Shown in pieces: positions 25,725-34,939 of a DNA stretch of 64,000 nucleotides (its first letter is position 1; the number at the start of each line of letters is the position of its first letter). The DNA is from an uncultured beta proteobacterium (GTDB lineage Bacteria > Pseudomonadota > Gammaproteobacteria > Burkholderiales > SG8-41), in assembly GCA_902825845.1 (NCBI GenBank), contig CADECM010000006.1, forward strand, positions 1-64,000, read 5' to 3'. The notes beneath the pieces are model-generated. The model searched no databases, had not been told where the DNA came from, and worked only from the letters and a program-made list of their open reading frames with translations. The translations under genes and the position numbers were made by a program.

Positions 25725-27746
25725 ATGATAGTCGCCACGGCAGGCCATATCGATCACGGCAAAACCCTGTTGGTGAAAACGCTGACCGGCGTCGACACCG
25801 ATCGTCTGCCCGAGGAAAAGGCGCGCGGCATTTCGATCGACCTCGGCTTTGCCTATCTGCCGCTGCCAAACGGCGAGCTGATCGGCTTTGTCGACGTGCC
25901 GGGCCACGAGCGGTTTGTGCGCAACATGCTTGCGGGTGTGTGCGGCATCGATTACGCGCTGCTGGTGGTCGCCGCCGATGACGGCGTGATGCCGCAGACG
26001 CTGGAACACCTGAACATCCTGAATCTGCTGCACATCCAGCGCGGCGCGGTAGTCATCACCAAAGTCGACCGCGTGGACGAAACGCGCGTCAACCAGGTCG
26101 GCGAAAACGTCTCGGCACTGCTCTCGTCCACCCCGTTCGCCAACGCGAAAGTGATGCCGGTTTCTGCCGTCAGCGGCGCCGGCATCAGCGAACTGCGCGA
26201 GATGCTCAAACGTGAAGCCGCCGCGCAGACCTCGCGTACCAGCGCCGACCAGCATTTCCGTTACGCCGCCGACCGCGCCTTCAGCGTGCCGGGCAGCGGC
26301 ACCGTCGTCACCGGAACCGTGTTCAACGGCAAGGTCATTCCCGGCGACCGGCTGGTGATCTCGCCTGCCGGCAATGAGGTGCGCGTGCGCGGCATACAAA
26401 TTCAGGGCAAGGCCGCACAGCAGGCCGTTGCCGGGCAGCGCTGCGCATTGAATCTCACCGGCACCGATCTTGAAGCCGTAAGCCGCGGCGACTGGGTGCT
26501 GGCACCGGCAATTCATCAGCCCACGCAACGTATCGCTGGCCGTGTCAGCGTGCTGGCGAGTGAAACGCAATCGCTCAAACACTGGACGCCGGTGCATTTG
26601 CACCTCGCCACCGCCGATGTCACCGCGCGGCTCGCCATACGCCGCGGCGAAAGCATCGCGCCCGGCGCATCGGCCATTGTGCAATTGCAGCTCGACAAGC
26701 CGATCGGCGCCCTGCATGGCGATCGCTTCATTCTGCGCGACCAGTCCGCCACCCGCACGCTGGGCGGCGGCATCGTGCTCGACCCATTTGTCACCACCCA
26801 GCGCAAGAGTCGCGACGCGCGGGAGGCCGAACTCGCCGCGCTCGAGCAACCGACGCCTCAGGCCACGCTGGACGCGCTGATCAAACTGAATCGTCCAGTG
26901 GATCTGCAACGCTTCGAAACCCTGTTCAATATGCCCGCAGCGCACGCCGCTGCGCTCTATGAAAAGGCAGCGCTGGTACAAATCGGCAAAGACACCCGCA
27001 TCGGCGTGCCACGCGCGCGGCAGCAGCAAATTCTCGACGCAGTGGTGCCGCACCTCTCGGCGTTTCACAAGGCGCAGCCGCAGGCCGCGGGCGAAGAGGC
27101 CGAAACCCTGCGCAAGGCGCTCGCGCCGGAGTTATCCGGCGATGCCTTTGGCACGATGCTGCGCGCGCTGGCCGACACCCGCAAGATCGAAACCAGCGGT
27201 TCCATCGCACGCTTGCCGGCACACAGCACCACAGCCAACACCGCCGACGAAAAAATGTGGCAGTTGGTGCAGCCCGCACTGGAGGCGGCCGGCTTCAATG
27301 CGCCGGTGATCAAAGACCTTGCCGTGCAGCTCAAACTCAAGGATGCCATCGTCAAGGATTTCCTCTATCGCAAGGCCAAAAGCGGCGACGTGATGCGCGT
27401 GCCGCCGGAGCGTTTCTACACCAAAGCCACGCTCGCCAAATTGGCCGCAACTGCGCAAGCCACGGCACAGGCACAGCCCAATGGCGTATTCACCGCCGCC
27501 CAGTATCGCGACTGGACGGGCCTCGGCCGCGGGCTGGCGATTGAAATTCTCGAATTCATGGACACACTGGGCGTCACCCAGCGCATCGGCGACACGCGCA
27601 AGATGCGCAAGGATTTCGTGCCGATACTGGGCGCGGCGGAAATCCCCGCCAAGCCGCTGCTGGCCGCGCCGCGGCCGGCACAGCTGCCGCCGTCCTCGAA
27701 CAAGCCGGCGAACCAGCGCCGTCCGAACAACTACTACCGCAGATAA
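25725..27746 (+). CDS. selB: Selenocysteine-specific elongation factor SelB
   Basis: A 673-residue translation factor that brings Sec-tRNA(Sec) to UGA codons marked by a SECIS hairpin. The GTPase domain has G1 AGHIDHGKT (6-14), G3 DVPGHERFV (57-65) and G4 TKVD (112-115), followed by EF-Tu-like beta-barrel domains. The C-terminal third contains the winged-helix repeats that bind the SECIS (e.g. LKDAIVKDFLYRKAKSGDV). A basic tail (KPANQRRPNNYYRR) makes it somewhat longer than E. coli SelB (614). Translation of the start appears to lack a normal ribosome-binding site. Confidence 0.97.
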   Translation: MIVATAGHIDHGKTLLVKTLTGVDTDRLPEEKARGISIDLGFAYLPLPNGELIGFVDVPGHERFVRNMLAGVCGIDYALLVVAADDGVMPQTLEHLNILNLLHIQRGAVVITKVDRVDETRVNQVGENVSALLSSTPFANAKVMPVSAVSGAGISELREMLKREAAAQTSRTSADQHFRYAADRAFSVPGSGTVVTGTVFNGKVIPGDRLVISPAGNEVRVRGIQIQGKAAQQAVAGQRCALNLTGTDLEAVSRGDWVLAPAIHQPTQRIAGRVSVLASETQSLKHWTPVHLHLATADVTARLAIRRGESIAPGASAIVQLQLDKPIGALHGDRFILRDQSATRTLGGGIVLDPFVTTQRKSRDAREAELAALEQPTPQATLDALIKLNRPVDLQRFETLFNMPAAHAAALYEKAALVQIGKDTRIGVPRARQQQILDAVVPHLSAFHKAQPQAAGEEAETLRKALAPELSGDAFGTMLRALADTRKIETSGSIARLPAHSTTANTADEKMWQLVQPALEAAGFNAPVIKDLAVQLKLKDAIVKDFLYRKAKSGDVMRVPPERFYTKATLAKLAATAQATAQAQPNGVFTAAQYRDWTGLGRGLAIEILEFMDTLGVTQRIGDTRKMRKDFVPILGAAEIPAKPLLAAPRPAQLPPSSNKPANQRRPNNYYRR

Positions 27747-27765
27747 TTTCACAGAGGATTTTGCA

Positions 27766-28671
27766 ATGGCAACCGATTTTGATGTGATTGTGATTGGCGA
27801 AGGTGTCGCCGGACTCACCGCCGCCGGCGAGCTCGCACAAGGCGGCCTCAAGGTGGCGACCATGGAAGCGCAGATTTTTGGCGGGCTGATCCTCAACATC
27901 AATGAACTGGATCCCGCGCCGGCAGGGGCCACCAGCGGCGCCGAGTTCGCCTCGTCACTGGTCGAAGCCGCCGCCAACGCCGGCGTGGAAAGCATCAACG
28001 AGCCGGTCACCGGCCTCGAAGTCGCGGACGGCACGGTCAAGGTTCTGACCGACGGTGGCGCGCGCACGGCTCGCGGCGTTGTCATCGCCTCCGGCGCGCG
28101 CATCAAGCGCCTCGGCATTCCCGGCGAAAGCGAGTTCGAAGGCAAGGGCGTTTCGCAATGCGCGGATTGCGACGGCCCCATGTATCAGAACGAAACCGCC
28201 GTGGTGGTGGGCGGTGGCGATTCAGCCCTGCAGGAAGCCTTGGTGCTCGCGCAGTACTGCAAGGAAGTGCGCCTGGTGCACCGTGGCGCTGCGTTCGACG
28301 CGCAGGCGCATTTTCAGCAGGCGGTCACCGCGCAGCCGAAAATCAAAACCACCTTCAGCGCCGAAGTCACCGCGGTGGGTGGCGGGCAGATGGTGGAGAA
28401 AGTCGCCCTCAAGCATGCCGACGGCCGCAGCGAAGACGTGCCCTGCGCGGGCCTGTTCGCCTACGCAGGACTCGCCGCCAACGCCGAATTCCTGCCGGAC
28501 ACTGTCAAGCGTGACGCCAGCGGCCGCGTCACCGCCAATGACAAGCTGGAGACAGGCCTGCCCGGCGTGTGGGCAGCAGGCGCCGTGCGCAGCGGGTGCG
28601 GGGGTCTCATTGACGACGCGATTGCCGATGGCAAAAAGGCCGCCGCGGAGATCCGCGCGCGTCTGGCGTGA
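27766..28671 (+). CDS. Thioredoxin-reductase-like FAD/NAD(P)H oxidoreductase
   Basis: A 301-residue class II pyridine nucleotide-disulfide oxidoreductase. It has the FAD motif VIVIGEGVAGL (8-18), NAD(P)H-binding GGGDSALQEA, and the redox pair Cys132/Cys135 in QCADCDGPMY, as in thioredoxin reductases (CATC). The FAD-binding GxGxxG carries Glu at its second variable position. It starts 19 bases after selB with an SD (AGAGGA) and ends 75 bases before selC. The position suggests it reduces the selenoproteins of this locus, directly or through a thioredoxin; that is inference. Confidence 0.85.
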   Translation: MATDFDVIVIGEGVAGLTAAGELAQGGLKVATMEAQIFGGLILNINELDPAPAGATSGAEFASSLVEAAANAGVESINEPVTGLEVADGTVKVLTDGGARTARGVVIASGARIKRLGIPGESEFEGKGVSQCADCDGPMYQNETAVVVGGGDSALQEALVLAQYCKEVRLVHRGAAFDAQAHFQQAVTAQPKIKTTFSAEVTAVGGGQMVEKVALKHADGRSEDVPCAGLFAYAGLAANAEFLPDTVKRDASGRVTANDKLETGLPGVWAAGAVRSGCGGLIDDAIADGKKAAAEIRARLA

Positions 28672-28746
28672 TGAATAGTACTGAATGAAACAGGCGGAAC
28701 CGGCGCTAACGAATTACAATTCCGCCTTCAGCAGCAAAGCAGCAAG

Positions 28747-28841
28747 GGAAGGGAATCGCTCCCGGTGGGGCGGCCGGACTTCAAACCCGGTGAGGGCTGT
28801 TATCAGTTCTGTGTGGGTTCGACTCCCACTCTCTTCCGCCA
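28747..28841 (+). tRNA. selC: tRNA-Sec (anticodon UCA)
   Basis: A 95-base tRNA with the features of bacterial tRNA(Sec): 8-bp acceptor stem (GGAAGGGA with TCTCTTCC, one G-U pair), anticodon loop CTTCAAA with anticodon TCA at 28781-28783, a long variable arm, T-arm with GGTTCGACTCC, and encoded GCCA 3' end. Length and the segment CGGACTTCAAACCCG closely parallel E. coli selC. It lies after selA-selB and the reductase gene on the same strand. Confidence 0.97.
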
Positions 28842-28849
28842 CTCATACA

Positions 28850-30058
28850 CTACAGCGTCGGCATATTGACGTCGCCCCCCAGCGTTGCCAGCCCCCAAGT
28901 CGCCGCCTGTGCGTCGAAATTCAGGCTGATATGCGCGGCCAGCGCGTGCGCGTCGCGAAAGATGCGTTCCAGCGGGTAGGTGTTGTAGATGCCGGTGGCG
29001 CCGGTTACGGTGTGCAGCATGTCGACGGCCTCGGTGGCGAGTTGCGCGACGTAGGCTGCGTTGCGCCTGTAGCGCAGTTTGGTTTCGAGGTCGGGCATGA
29101 CGCCGCAGCGCGCCGTCTCCATCGCTTCCAGCGCATCGCTGCGCAGCATCTGCCGCCCGGCGTCGATGCGTGCGCCGGCCGCGCCCACGCGCAACTGCAC
29201 CGTCTGAAAATCACGCATGCGTGAGCCGGTATAGTTGGTGCTGCGTTCCTTCACCATGTCACGGGTGAATTCCAGGGCCGCCATGGCGTTGCCCACGGCT
29301 GTTGACGCGATGCCATGGCCGCCCATCGCCGCCAGCGAGACCCGATACAAGGGGTTCGGATTGGTCCTGGCACCGGGAAAGGTATCGCCACCACGCGCAT
29401 CCAGCATGCACAGCGCGCGATACTCGGGCACAAACACCTCCTTTGCGGTCACCGTCATGCTGCCAGTGGAACGCATGCCCATCACATGCCAGTCGTCGAT
29501 CACGTCGTATTCGGACTTCGGCAACAGGCACATGCGGTAATCGACCGGTTGGTCACCATCGCGAACAATGGCCGCCAGCATGCACCAGTCGGACACGTGC
29601 ACGCCACTGGAGAAATTCCAGCGGCCGCTGAGGACATAGCCACCATCCACCTTGCGCGCGCGCCCCTGCGGAAACGCGATGCCCGCGGCAATCATCACCG
29701 CCGGATCGGCGCCCCACACGTCGGCCTGCGCGCGCTCGTCGTACAACGCAAGCATCCAGTTGTGGATCAGCAGATTGACCACGCACCAGCTGGTTGATGC
29801 GCAGCCGCGCGCCAAAGCCATCGGGATGTCGATATAGGAGATGTAATCATGCTCCATGCCGCCCCAGCGTTTGGGTTGCAGCACGCGTAGTGCGCCCATC
29901 GCCTGCAGGTCGGCCACGGTTTCCGGCAACACCACGCGTTCGGCTTCCGCGCGCGCGGCGCGTGCGCGCAGCGCGGGCACCAGCGCATTCGCATTGTGCA
30001 GCGCTTGCGCGACGCTCACGGCGGCGAAACTGCGCGCATTCGGGTTCGGTCCATTCAT
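28850..30058 (-). CDS. Acyl-CoA dehydrogenase-fold flavoprotein monooxygenase
   Basis: A 402-residue protein of the acyl-CoA dehydrogenase superfamily. Blocks such as GCASTSWCVVNLLIHNW, SGRWNFSSGVHVSDW and GMRSTGSMTVTAKEVFVP match group D flavin monooxygenases (HsaA/HpaB-like oxygenase components) rather than fatty acyl-CoA dehydrogenases; the usual catalytic Glu region is not evident. It would hydroxylate an aromatic or alicyclic substrate using reduced flavin from a separate reductase, which is not in the window. It ends only 8 bases from the convergent selC. Confidence 0.8.
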   Translation of the reverse strand: MNGPNPNARSFAAVSVAQALHNANALVPALRARAARAEAERVVLPETVADLQAMGALRVLQPKRWGGMEHDYISYIDIPMALARGCASTSWCVVNLLIHNWMLALYDERAQADVWGADPAVMIAAGIAFPQGRARKVDGGYVLSGRWNFSSGVHVSDWCMLAAIVRDGDQPVDYRMCLLPKSEYDVIDDWHVMGMRSTGSMTVTAKEVFVPEYRALCMLDARGGDTFPGARTNPNPLYRVSLAAMGGHGIASTAVGNAMAALEFTRDMVKERSTNYTGSRMRDFQTVQLRVGAAGARIDAGRQMLRSDALEAMETARCGVMPDLETKLRYRRNAAYVAQLATEAVDMLHTVTGATGIYNTYPLERIFRDAHALAAHISLNFDAQAATWGLATLGGDVNMPTL

Positions 30059-30132
30059 GGGGTGATTGTGGCTGAAAGCGGCGCGCGCGCACCCTGGTGC
30101 TCGTGCAGCCTGGTGGAAGCGAGTGGATCGGC

Positions 30133-30168
30133 TATAAAATATTAAATAAAATCATACGGTTACATAAC
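30133..30168 (+). repeat. Dispersed AT-rich motif, copy E
   Basis: Core ATTAAATAAAATCATACGGT, in the gap between the flavoprotein start and the 3' end of the next Bug receptor gene. Confidence 0.6.
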
Positions 30169-30199
30169 AGCGCCAACGTCATACGGCGGCAGGAACCGG

Positions 30200-31174
30200 T
30201 CAGTCGATCTTCATGCCGGTGGACGCCACGACCTTGCCCCATTTGACCGTCTCCGCGCGGATGTGCGCGGCGAATTCCTCGCCGCTGCTGCCGACGGGCT
30301 CGAATCCCATCCCCAGCAATTTCTCGCGCATGTCCGGCGCGCGAATGACTTTGACGAACTCGGCATTCAACCGGGTCATGATGTCCGGCGGCGTGCCGGC
30401 AGGCGCCAGCACACCGTTCCACGACGTCACCTCATAGCCCGGCAGACCCGACTCCGTCACCGTGGGCAGTTGCGGCATCCCCAGCGAACGGCGGCCGCTG
30501 GTGACGGCAATGGCGCGCAACTTGCCCGCGTTAATGAACGGCACCACGCCGGCCGGTTCGCCCAGAATCACCGGCGACTCGCCGGTGAGCACGGCCAGTG
30601 ACGCCGCGGCGCCGCCCTTGTACGGCACATGCACTATGTTTATTCCGGCCATGCTCTTGAACAATTCGCCCGCCAGATGGTTGACCGCGCCGTTGCCGCT
30701 GGAGCCATACGAGAGTTGCCCCGGCCGCGCGCGCGCGAGCGCAATCAGATCCTTGATGTTCTTCACCGGCAGCGCGGGATGCACCACGACGACTTGCGGC
30801 ACCTGCGACAGCCATGAAATGGGGGCGAAGTCGCTGCCCTTGAACGGCATTTTCCGGTACAGGCTGGGATTGATCGCATGCGTGCCGGAGTAAGCGAACA
30901 CGATGGTGTAGCCGTCCGCCGGCGCACGCGCTGCGATTTCGGTCCCGATGTTACCCGCAGCACCGGGGCGGTTCTCGATGATGAAGTTGCGGCCGACGAA
31001 CTCCGACAATTTCGGCGCAAGCAATCGCGAGAGCACATCCGCGCCGCCACCCGGGGGCCAGGGAACAATAAAGCGGATAGGCTTCGATGGCCACGGCTGC
31101 GCGGTCGCGCAACTGGCGGCAGTTGCAAGCGCGACGGCAATCGGGCACATGATGCGGCGCGCAAACAATTTCAT
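30200..31174 (-). CDS. Bug/TctC-family tripartite tricarboxylate receptor protein
   Basis: A 324-residue periplasmic binding protein. Signal peptide (MKLFARRIMCPIAVALATAA, cleavage after CATAQ), then PWPSKPIRFIVPWPPGGGAD, the family hallmark that binds carboxylates. Start at 31174 has SD GAGGAG 8 bases upstream. No tctA/tctB permease genes are nearby, as is usual for orphan Bug receptors. It may serve the flavoprotein substrate, but pairing is only by position. Confidence 0.92.
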   Translation of the reverse strand: MKLFARRIMCPIAVALATAASCATAQPWPSKPIRFIVPWPPGGGADVLSRLLAPKLSEFVGRNFIIENRPGAAGNIGTEIAARAPADGYTIVFAYSGTHAINPSLYRKMPFKGSDFAPISWLSQVPQVVVVHPALPVKNIKDLIALARARPGQLSYGSSGNGAVNHLAGELFKSMAGINIVHVPYKGGAAASLAVLTGESPVILGEPAGVVPFINAGKLRAIAVTSGRRSLGMPQLPTVTESGLPGYEVTSWNGVLAPAGTPPDIMTRLNAEFVKVIRAPDMREKLLGMGFEPVGSSGEEFAAHIRAETVKWGKVVASTGMKID

Positions 31175-31451
31175 GAAAATCACTCCTCGCTGTTTAACGA
31201 CGTATGGATGGCTCGACCCCCGGCAGCCGCCTTCTTGACGCGGGATTTTCTGCAGGCATCCTCACGGCTCCGCCACCACGCGATCGGGATTTACGCAGCC
31301 CAGAGAATACCATTCCTTTTCCCTGTGCCGCGATACCGCGCGGCGGCAAGCGGAACGCCACGCACCCGATCGCGATGCGGTGTACAGCGCCCCATACACA
31401 GGACGCAAGGGATCGCTCGTGCCTCCAGCGCGATCCCTGCAACAGGCCGGG

Positions 31452-32423
31452 CTATTGCGGAAGCGTTATGCCCGACGCCTTCACGATATCCCCGTATTTT
31501 TTATACTCGGACTTGAGCAAGGTCGCGAATTCGTCCACGCCCATGTGCATGGGATCCAGCGCCTGCGCCGTCAGGTTGCCCGCAACGCCCGGATCAGCGA
31601 CCGCCTTTTTCAGTTCTGCGTTGAGCTTCTCCACGATGGCCCTCGGCGTGCCTGCCGGCGCAAAGGTCCCCATCCACGAGGTAAATTCGTAACCTTTAAC
31701 GGTTTCACCGATCGTCGGCAGATTGGGATACATGGCGTAGCGTTGTGTAGTCGATACGGCGATCGGACGCAGACGGCCCGATTTGAGATGGGGAAGCAGT
31801 TCCGAAATCGGCGTCAGCATCATTTGCGTTTCGCCGCCGGCCAGCGCAACGCCCGCCGGGCCGCCGCCTTTGTACGGCACATGCGTCAACCTGATGCCCG
31901 CCATGTTGGCGAACAACGTCGTCGCCAGATGTTGCAATGCGCCCACGCCCGCCGTCGCGTAGGCGACATCGTTTGGCCGCGCCTTGGCCAGCGTAATCAA
32001 TTCCTTGATCGAGCGCACCGGCAGCGACGGATGAACCCCCAGTATAAGCACCAGCCGCGCCACGGGTGTTATGCCGGTGAAATCCTTGAGCGCATCGTAC
32101 GGCAGCTTCTTGTACAAATGCGCGCTGGCGATCAGCGTGGTCGAATAGACCATCACGGTGTACCCGTCCGGCGGACTCCTGGCGGCGATTGTGGCGCCGA
32201 TGGTGCCGCTGGCACCCGCCCGGTTATCGATAATAAACTGCTGGTTGAGTTGCTCACCCACTTTGGCATACACCAGACGTCCGACGATGTCTGTAGCCCC
32301 GCCCGGCGCAAACACCACCACCACCCGTACCGGCTTTGACGGATAGGCCTGTGCCCGTACCGTACCACCGCAGGCCAGTAGTGCAATGCCCGTGCACACC
32401 CCCATCATGCGAATCAACTGCAT
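31452..32423 (-). CDS. Bug/TctC-family receptor protein, paralogue 1 flanking the FAH gene
   Basis: A 323-residue exported receptor starting MQLIRMMGVCTGIALLACGG with SD GAGGAG. Mature part begins QAYPSKPVRVVVVFAPGGATD. It resembles the receptor at 33968-34939 over its whole length (shared blocks LPYDALxDFxGITP, HVPYKGGGPA, SLDPMHM/ALDPMHM), indicating recent duplication. The two copies flank the FAH-family hydrolase gene. Confidence 0.93.
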   Translation of the reverse strand: MQLIRMMGVCTGIALLACGGTVRAQAYPSKPVRVVVVFAPGGATDIVGRLVYAKVGEQLNQQFIIDNRAGASGTIGATIAARSPPDGYTVMVYSTTLIASAHLYKKLPYDALKDFTGITPVARLVLILGVHPSLPVRSIKELITLAKARPNDVAYATAGVGALQHLATTLFANMAGIRLTHVPYKGGGPAGVALAGGETQMMLTPISELLPHLKSGRLRPIAVSTTQRYAMYPNLPTIGETVKGYEFTSWMGTFAPAGTPRAIVEKLNAELKKAVADPGVAGNLTAQALDPMHMGVDEFATLLKSEYKKYGDIVKASGITLPQ

Positions 32424-32931
32424 ATCATTTCTCCTCGTCGTATGCGGCAATTGCCGCCGAATTTTTCTGGGCCGCTTACTGCTGTTCGCCAACTCCATGC
32501 AAGTTTGCCATCCTATGCGTATCACATCGCGTGGATCGGAGCACATTGGTGAAATTACTTAACCCTCGGCATAGCCCTGCGCTGCTCATGCCGGACAAAT
32601 ATGAAGAATGAAAATGGCTGTTTCCCATGACGCCGCGGGCGATCGCCGCGCAGCGCTTGCGGCGCAACGCCATCACACCGCGGCGGCGTCCCCCATGCGC
32701 CATGCCGCATCGCGGGGCGCCCTGTCCCCGCGCGGCACCGCCAGGCTGCGCGCATCAGCGGTTCACCGGAACTTTTGCAGAATGCCAACAGCGTGCCGCT
32801 CTATGCCACAATACAGGGGTGCGACAGATTCTCCGGCGTGCGCGCAGAGCCTGCGCGGACATCGGCCAGGCCGGTGCGCGCTGCCGTGGCCGCCCGACCA
32901 TTCCCATTCATAGCCAACCAAAGGAACCACC
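32424..32931. other. Divergent intergenic region, no recognised gene
   Basis: 508 bases between the Bug gene (minus) and the FAH gene (plus). GC-rich open frames on both strands are Arg/Ala/Pro/His-rich and do not resemble proteins. An SD-like AAAGGA precedes the FAH start. No operator or hairpin of note was seen. Confidence 0.5.
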
Positions 32932-33861
32932 ATGAAACTGATGTATTTCAATGATTTCAAGCTGGGTGTCGTCAAAGGCGACAATGTGGTCGATGTCTCC
33001 GCGGTGGTGCAATCGATACCGCATACCGGCCCGCACGATCTCATCAACAACCTGATCGCCGACTTCGACGCCTGGCGCGGCAAGCTGGAAGCAGCGGCCG
33101 CCGCCGGCACCGGCGTGCCGCTCGCCAGCGTGCGCATCCGTCCACCGCTGCTGCGCCCGCAAACCATCGATTGCATGGCGGTCAACTACATGGAGGACGG
33201 CACGCGCGATGCGCCGGCGCCGATCAATGCCTTCCAGAAGCTGCCGAATTCGATCATTGGCAATGGCGACACCATGGTGCTGCCGGACGTGCCCGCGACG
33301 CTGTTCGAAGGCGAAGCTGAAATTGCGCTGATCATCGGCAAACGCGCGACCAACGTCAGCCAGGCCGATGCGATGAAGCATATCTTCGGCTATATGTGCT
33401 TCATCGACGGCTCCGCGCGCGGCCTGCCGCCGCCGGGCAATGTGTTTTTCCAGATGAAGTGCCGCGACACGTTTGCGCCGATTGGCCCGTTCATCGTCAC
33501 CGCGGACGAAATTCCCGATCCGCACAAGCTGCAAATCAAGTTGTGGGTCAACGGCGCGCTCAAGCAGAACTTCAACACCGACGACATGGCGCACAAGATT
33601 CCGCGCTGCATCGAGTGGCTGAGCTCCATCCACACGCTGGAGCCCGGCGACATCATCGCCACCGGCACCAACCATCGCGGCCTGTTCGGCTTGCAGGATG
33701 GCGACAAGGTCGAACTCGAAGTCGAGCGCTGCGGCCGTCTCACCTTCAACATCAAGGACGACCTGAAGCGCACCTGGGACCGCAAGACGCGCCTCGAACG
33801 CGCCGAATTGAAACTGGAGGGCCTGTCGCCACAGCTCAGCGGCAAGTACTCCAAAAAATAA
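32932..33861 (+). CDS. Fumarylacetoacetate hydrolase-family protein
   Basis: A 309-residue enzyme of the FAH superfamily (C-C bond hydrolases, decarboxylases, isomerases acting on keto acids from aromatic catabolism). The metal-binding acidic residues fit LFEGEAEIALIIGK and, further on, FIDGSARG, with the family's ATGTNHRGLFGLQDGD turn near the C-terminus. It lies between two near-duplicate Bug receptors, which suggests use of an imported carboxylate or its derivative. A strong terminator follows. Confidence 0.88.
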   Translation: MKLMYFNDFKLGVVKGDNVVDVSAVVQSIPHTGPHDLINNLIADFDAWRGKLEAAAAAGTGVPLASVRIRPPLLRPQTIDCMAVNYMEDGTRDAPAPINAFQKLPNSIIGNGDTMVLPDVPATLFEGEAEIALIIGKRATNVSQADAMKHIFGYMCFIDGSARGLPPPGNVFFQMKCRDTFAPIGPFIVTADEIPDPHKLQIKLWVNGALKQNFNTDDMAHKIPRCIEWLSSIHTLEPGDIIATGTNHRGLFGLQDGDKVELEVERCGRLTFNIKDDLKRTWDRKTRLERAELKLEGLSPQLSGKYSKK

Positions 33862-33889
33862 TCAATAAAAACAAATAGTTACGTTAATC
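33860..33889 (+). repeat. Dispersed AT-rich motif, copy F
   Basis: Core ATCAATAAAAACAAATAGTT, starting at the FAH stop codon and lying directly before the terminator stem. Confidence 0.75.
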
Positions 33890-33893
33890 ACAC

Positions 33894-33924
33894 GAAGGGG
33901 CGCCACTGGCGCCCCTTCTTTTTT
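33894..33924 (+). terminator. Rho-independent terminator after the FAH gene
   Basis: 11-bp perfect stem (33894-33904 with 33908-33918, arms GAAGGGGCGCC and GGCGCCCCTTC), 3-base loop, then a run of six T. Confidence 0.92.
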
Positions 33925-33967
33925 CAGAACGACTGACGATTAACCCGGACCCGACCAACGCGGCGCG

Positions 33968-34939
33968 CTACTCGATGCGCGCCCCGGATAACCGCACCAC
34001 CTCCTTGTATTTATCGTAGTCGGCTTTGAGCAATTTGGCGAAATCATCGGCACTCATGTGCATGGGGTCGAGCGACTGTGCGTTGAAGTTCTTTACCACG
34101 CCCGGACTGAACACGGCCTTTTTGAGTTCGGCGTTGAGTTTGTCGACGATGGGCCGTGGCGTACCAGCCGGAACGAAACTGCCCATCCATGAGGTAAATT
34201 CGAAGCCCGGCAGCGTTTCCGCGATCGTCGGCAGCTGCGGATACAACGGCACGCGCCTGTCGGACGATACTCCGATCGGACGCACGCGTTTGGAATTCAT
34301 GTGCGGCAGTGCCTCGGCAATCGGCGTCAGCAGCGCCTGCACCTCGCCGGCCGCGGTAGCCGTCGCGGCCGGACCGCCGCCCTTGTAGGGCACGTGCACC
34401 ATGTTGATCCGCGCCATGCTGGCGAACAGGCTGCCCGCCAGATGCTGGTAGGCCCCTATGCCGGCGGAACCGTAACTGATCTCGCCGGGCCGCGCCTTGG
34501 CCAGCGCGACGAACTCCTTGACCGTGCGCACGGGCAGCGACGGATGCACCGACAGCACGCCGACCAGACGTGCCAGCGGCGTAATCCCGATGAAGTCCGT
34601 CAGCGCGTCATACGGCAGCTTCCTGTAAATGTGCGCATTGGCGACCAGCGTCGTCGAATACACCATGACGGTGTAACCGTCGGGCGGGCTCTTCGCTGCC
34701 AGTGCGGCACCAATCGTTCCGCCCGCGCCGGCGCGGTTGTCGATGATGAACTGCTGGCCGAGCTGCTCGCTCACTTTCTGAAATGCAAGTCGTCCCACGA
34801 TATCGGTGGCGCCCGCCGGCGGAAATACCACCACCACGCGCACCGGCCGCGACGGATACGACTGATCCTGCGCCAATGCCAAGCCGCAGGTAATCAGAAC
34901 AATACTCCCCGACAGGGCAATCGACCGCAAAACGCTCAT
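33968..34939 (-). CDS. Bug/TctC-family receptor protein, paralogue 2 flanking the FAH gene
   Basis: A 323-residue exported receptor. Start at 34939 (MSVLRSIALSGSIVLITCG) was chosen because SD GAGGAA lies 6 bases upstream; an ATG two codons earlier has no spacing. Mature part starts near QDQSYPSRPVRVVVVFPPAG. Closest relative in the window is the receptor at 31452-32423. Confidence 0.93.
   Translation of the reverse strand: MSVLRSIALSGSIVLITCGLALAQDQSYPSRPVRVVVVFPPAGATDIVGRLAFQKVSEQLGQQFIIDNRAGAGGTIGAALAAKSPPDGYTVMVYSTTLVANAHIYRKLPYDALTDFIGITPLARLVGVLSVHPSLPVRTVKEFVALAKARPGEISYGSAGIGAYQHLAGSLFASMARINMVHVPYKGGGPAATATAAGEVQALLTPIAEALPHMNSKRVRPIGVSSDRRVPLYPQLPTIAETLPGFEFTSWMGSFVPAGTPRPIVDKLNAELKKAVFSPGVVKNFNAQSLDPMHMSADDFAKLLKADYDKYKEVVRLSGARIE

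Noticed and set aside
28690-28726. Promoter for selC (TACAAT at 28715)
   Set aside because: No -35 box at a suitable distance; GGCGGAA/TTCCGCC pairing nearby is only 7 bp with a 20-base loop.
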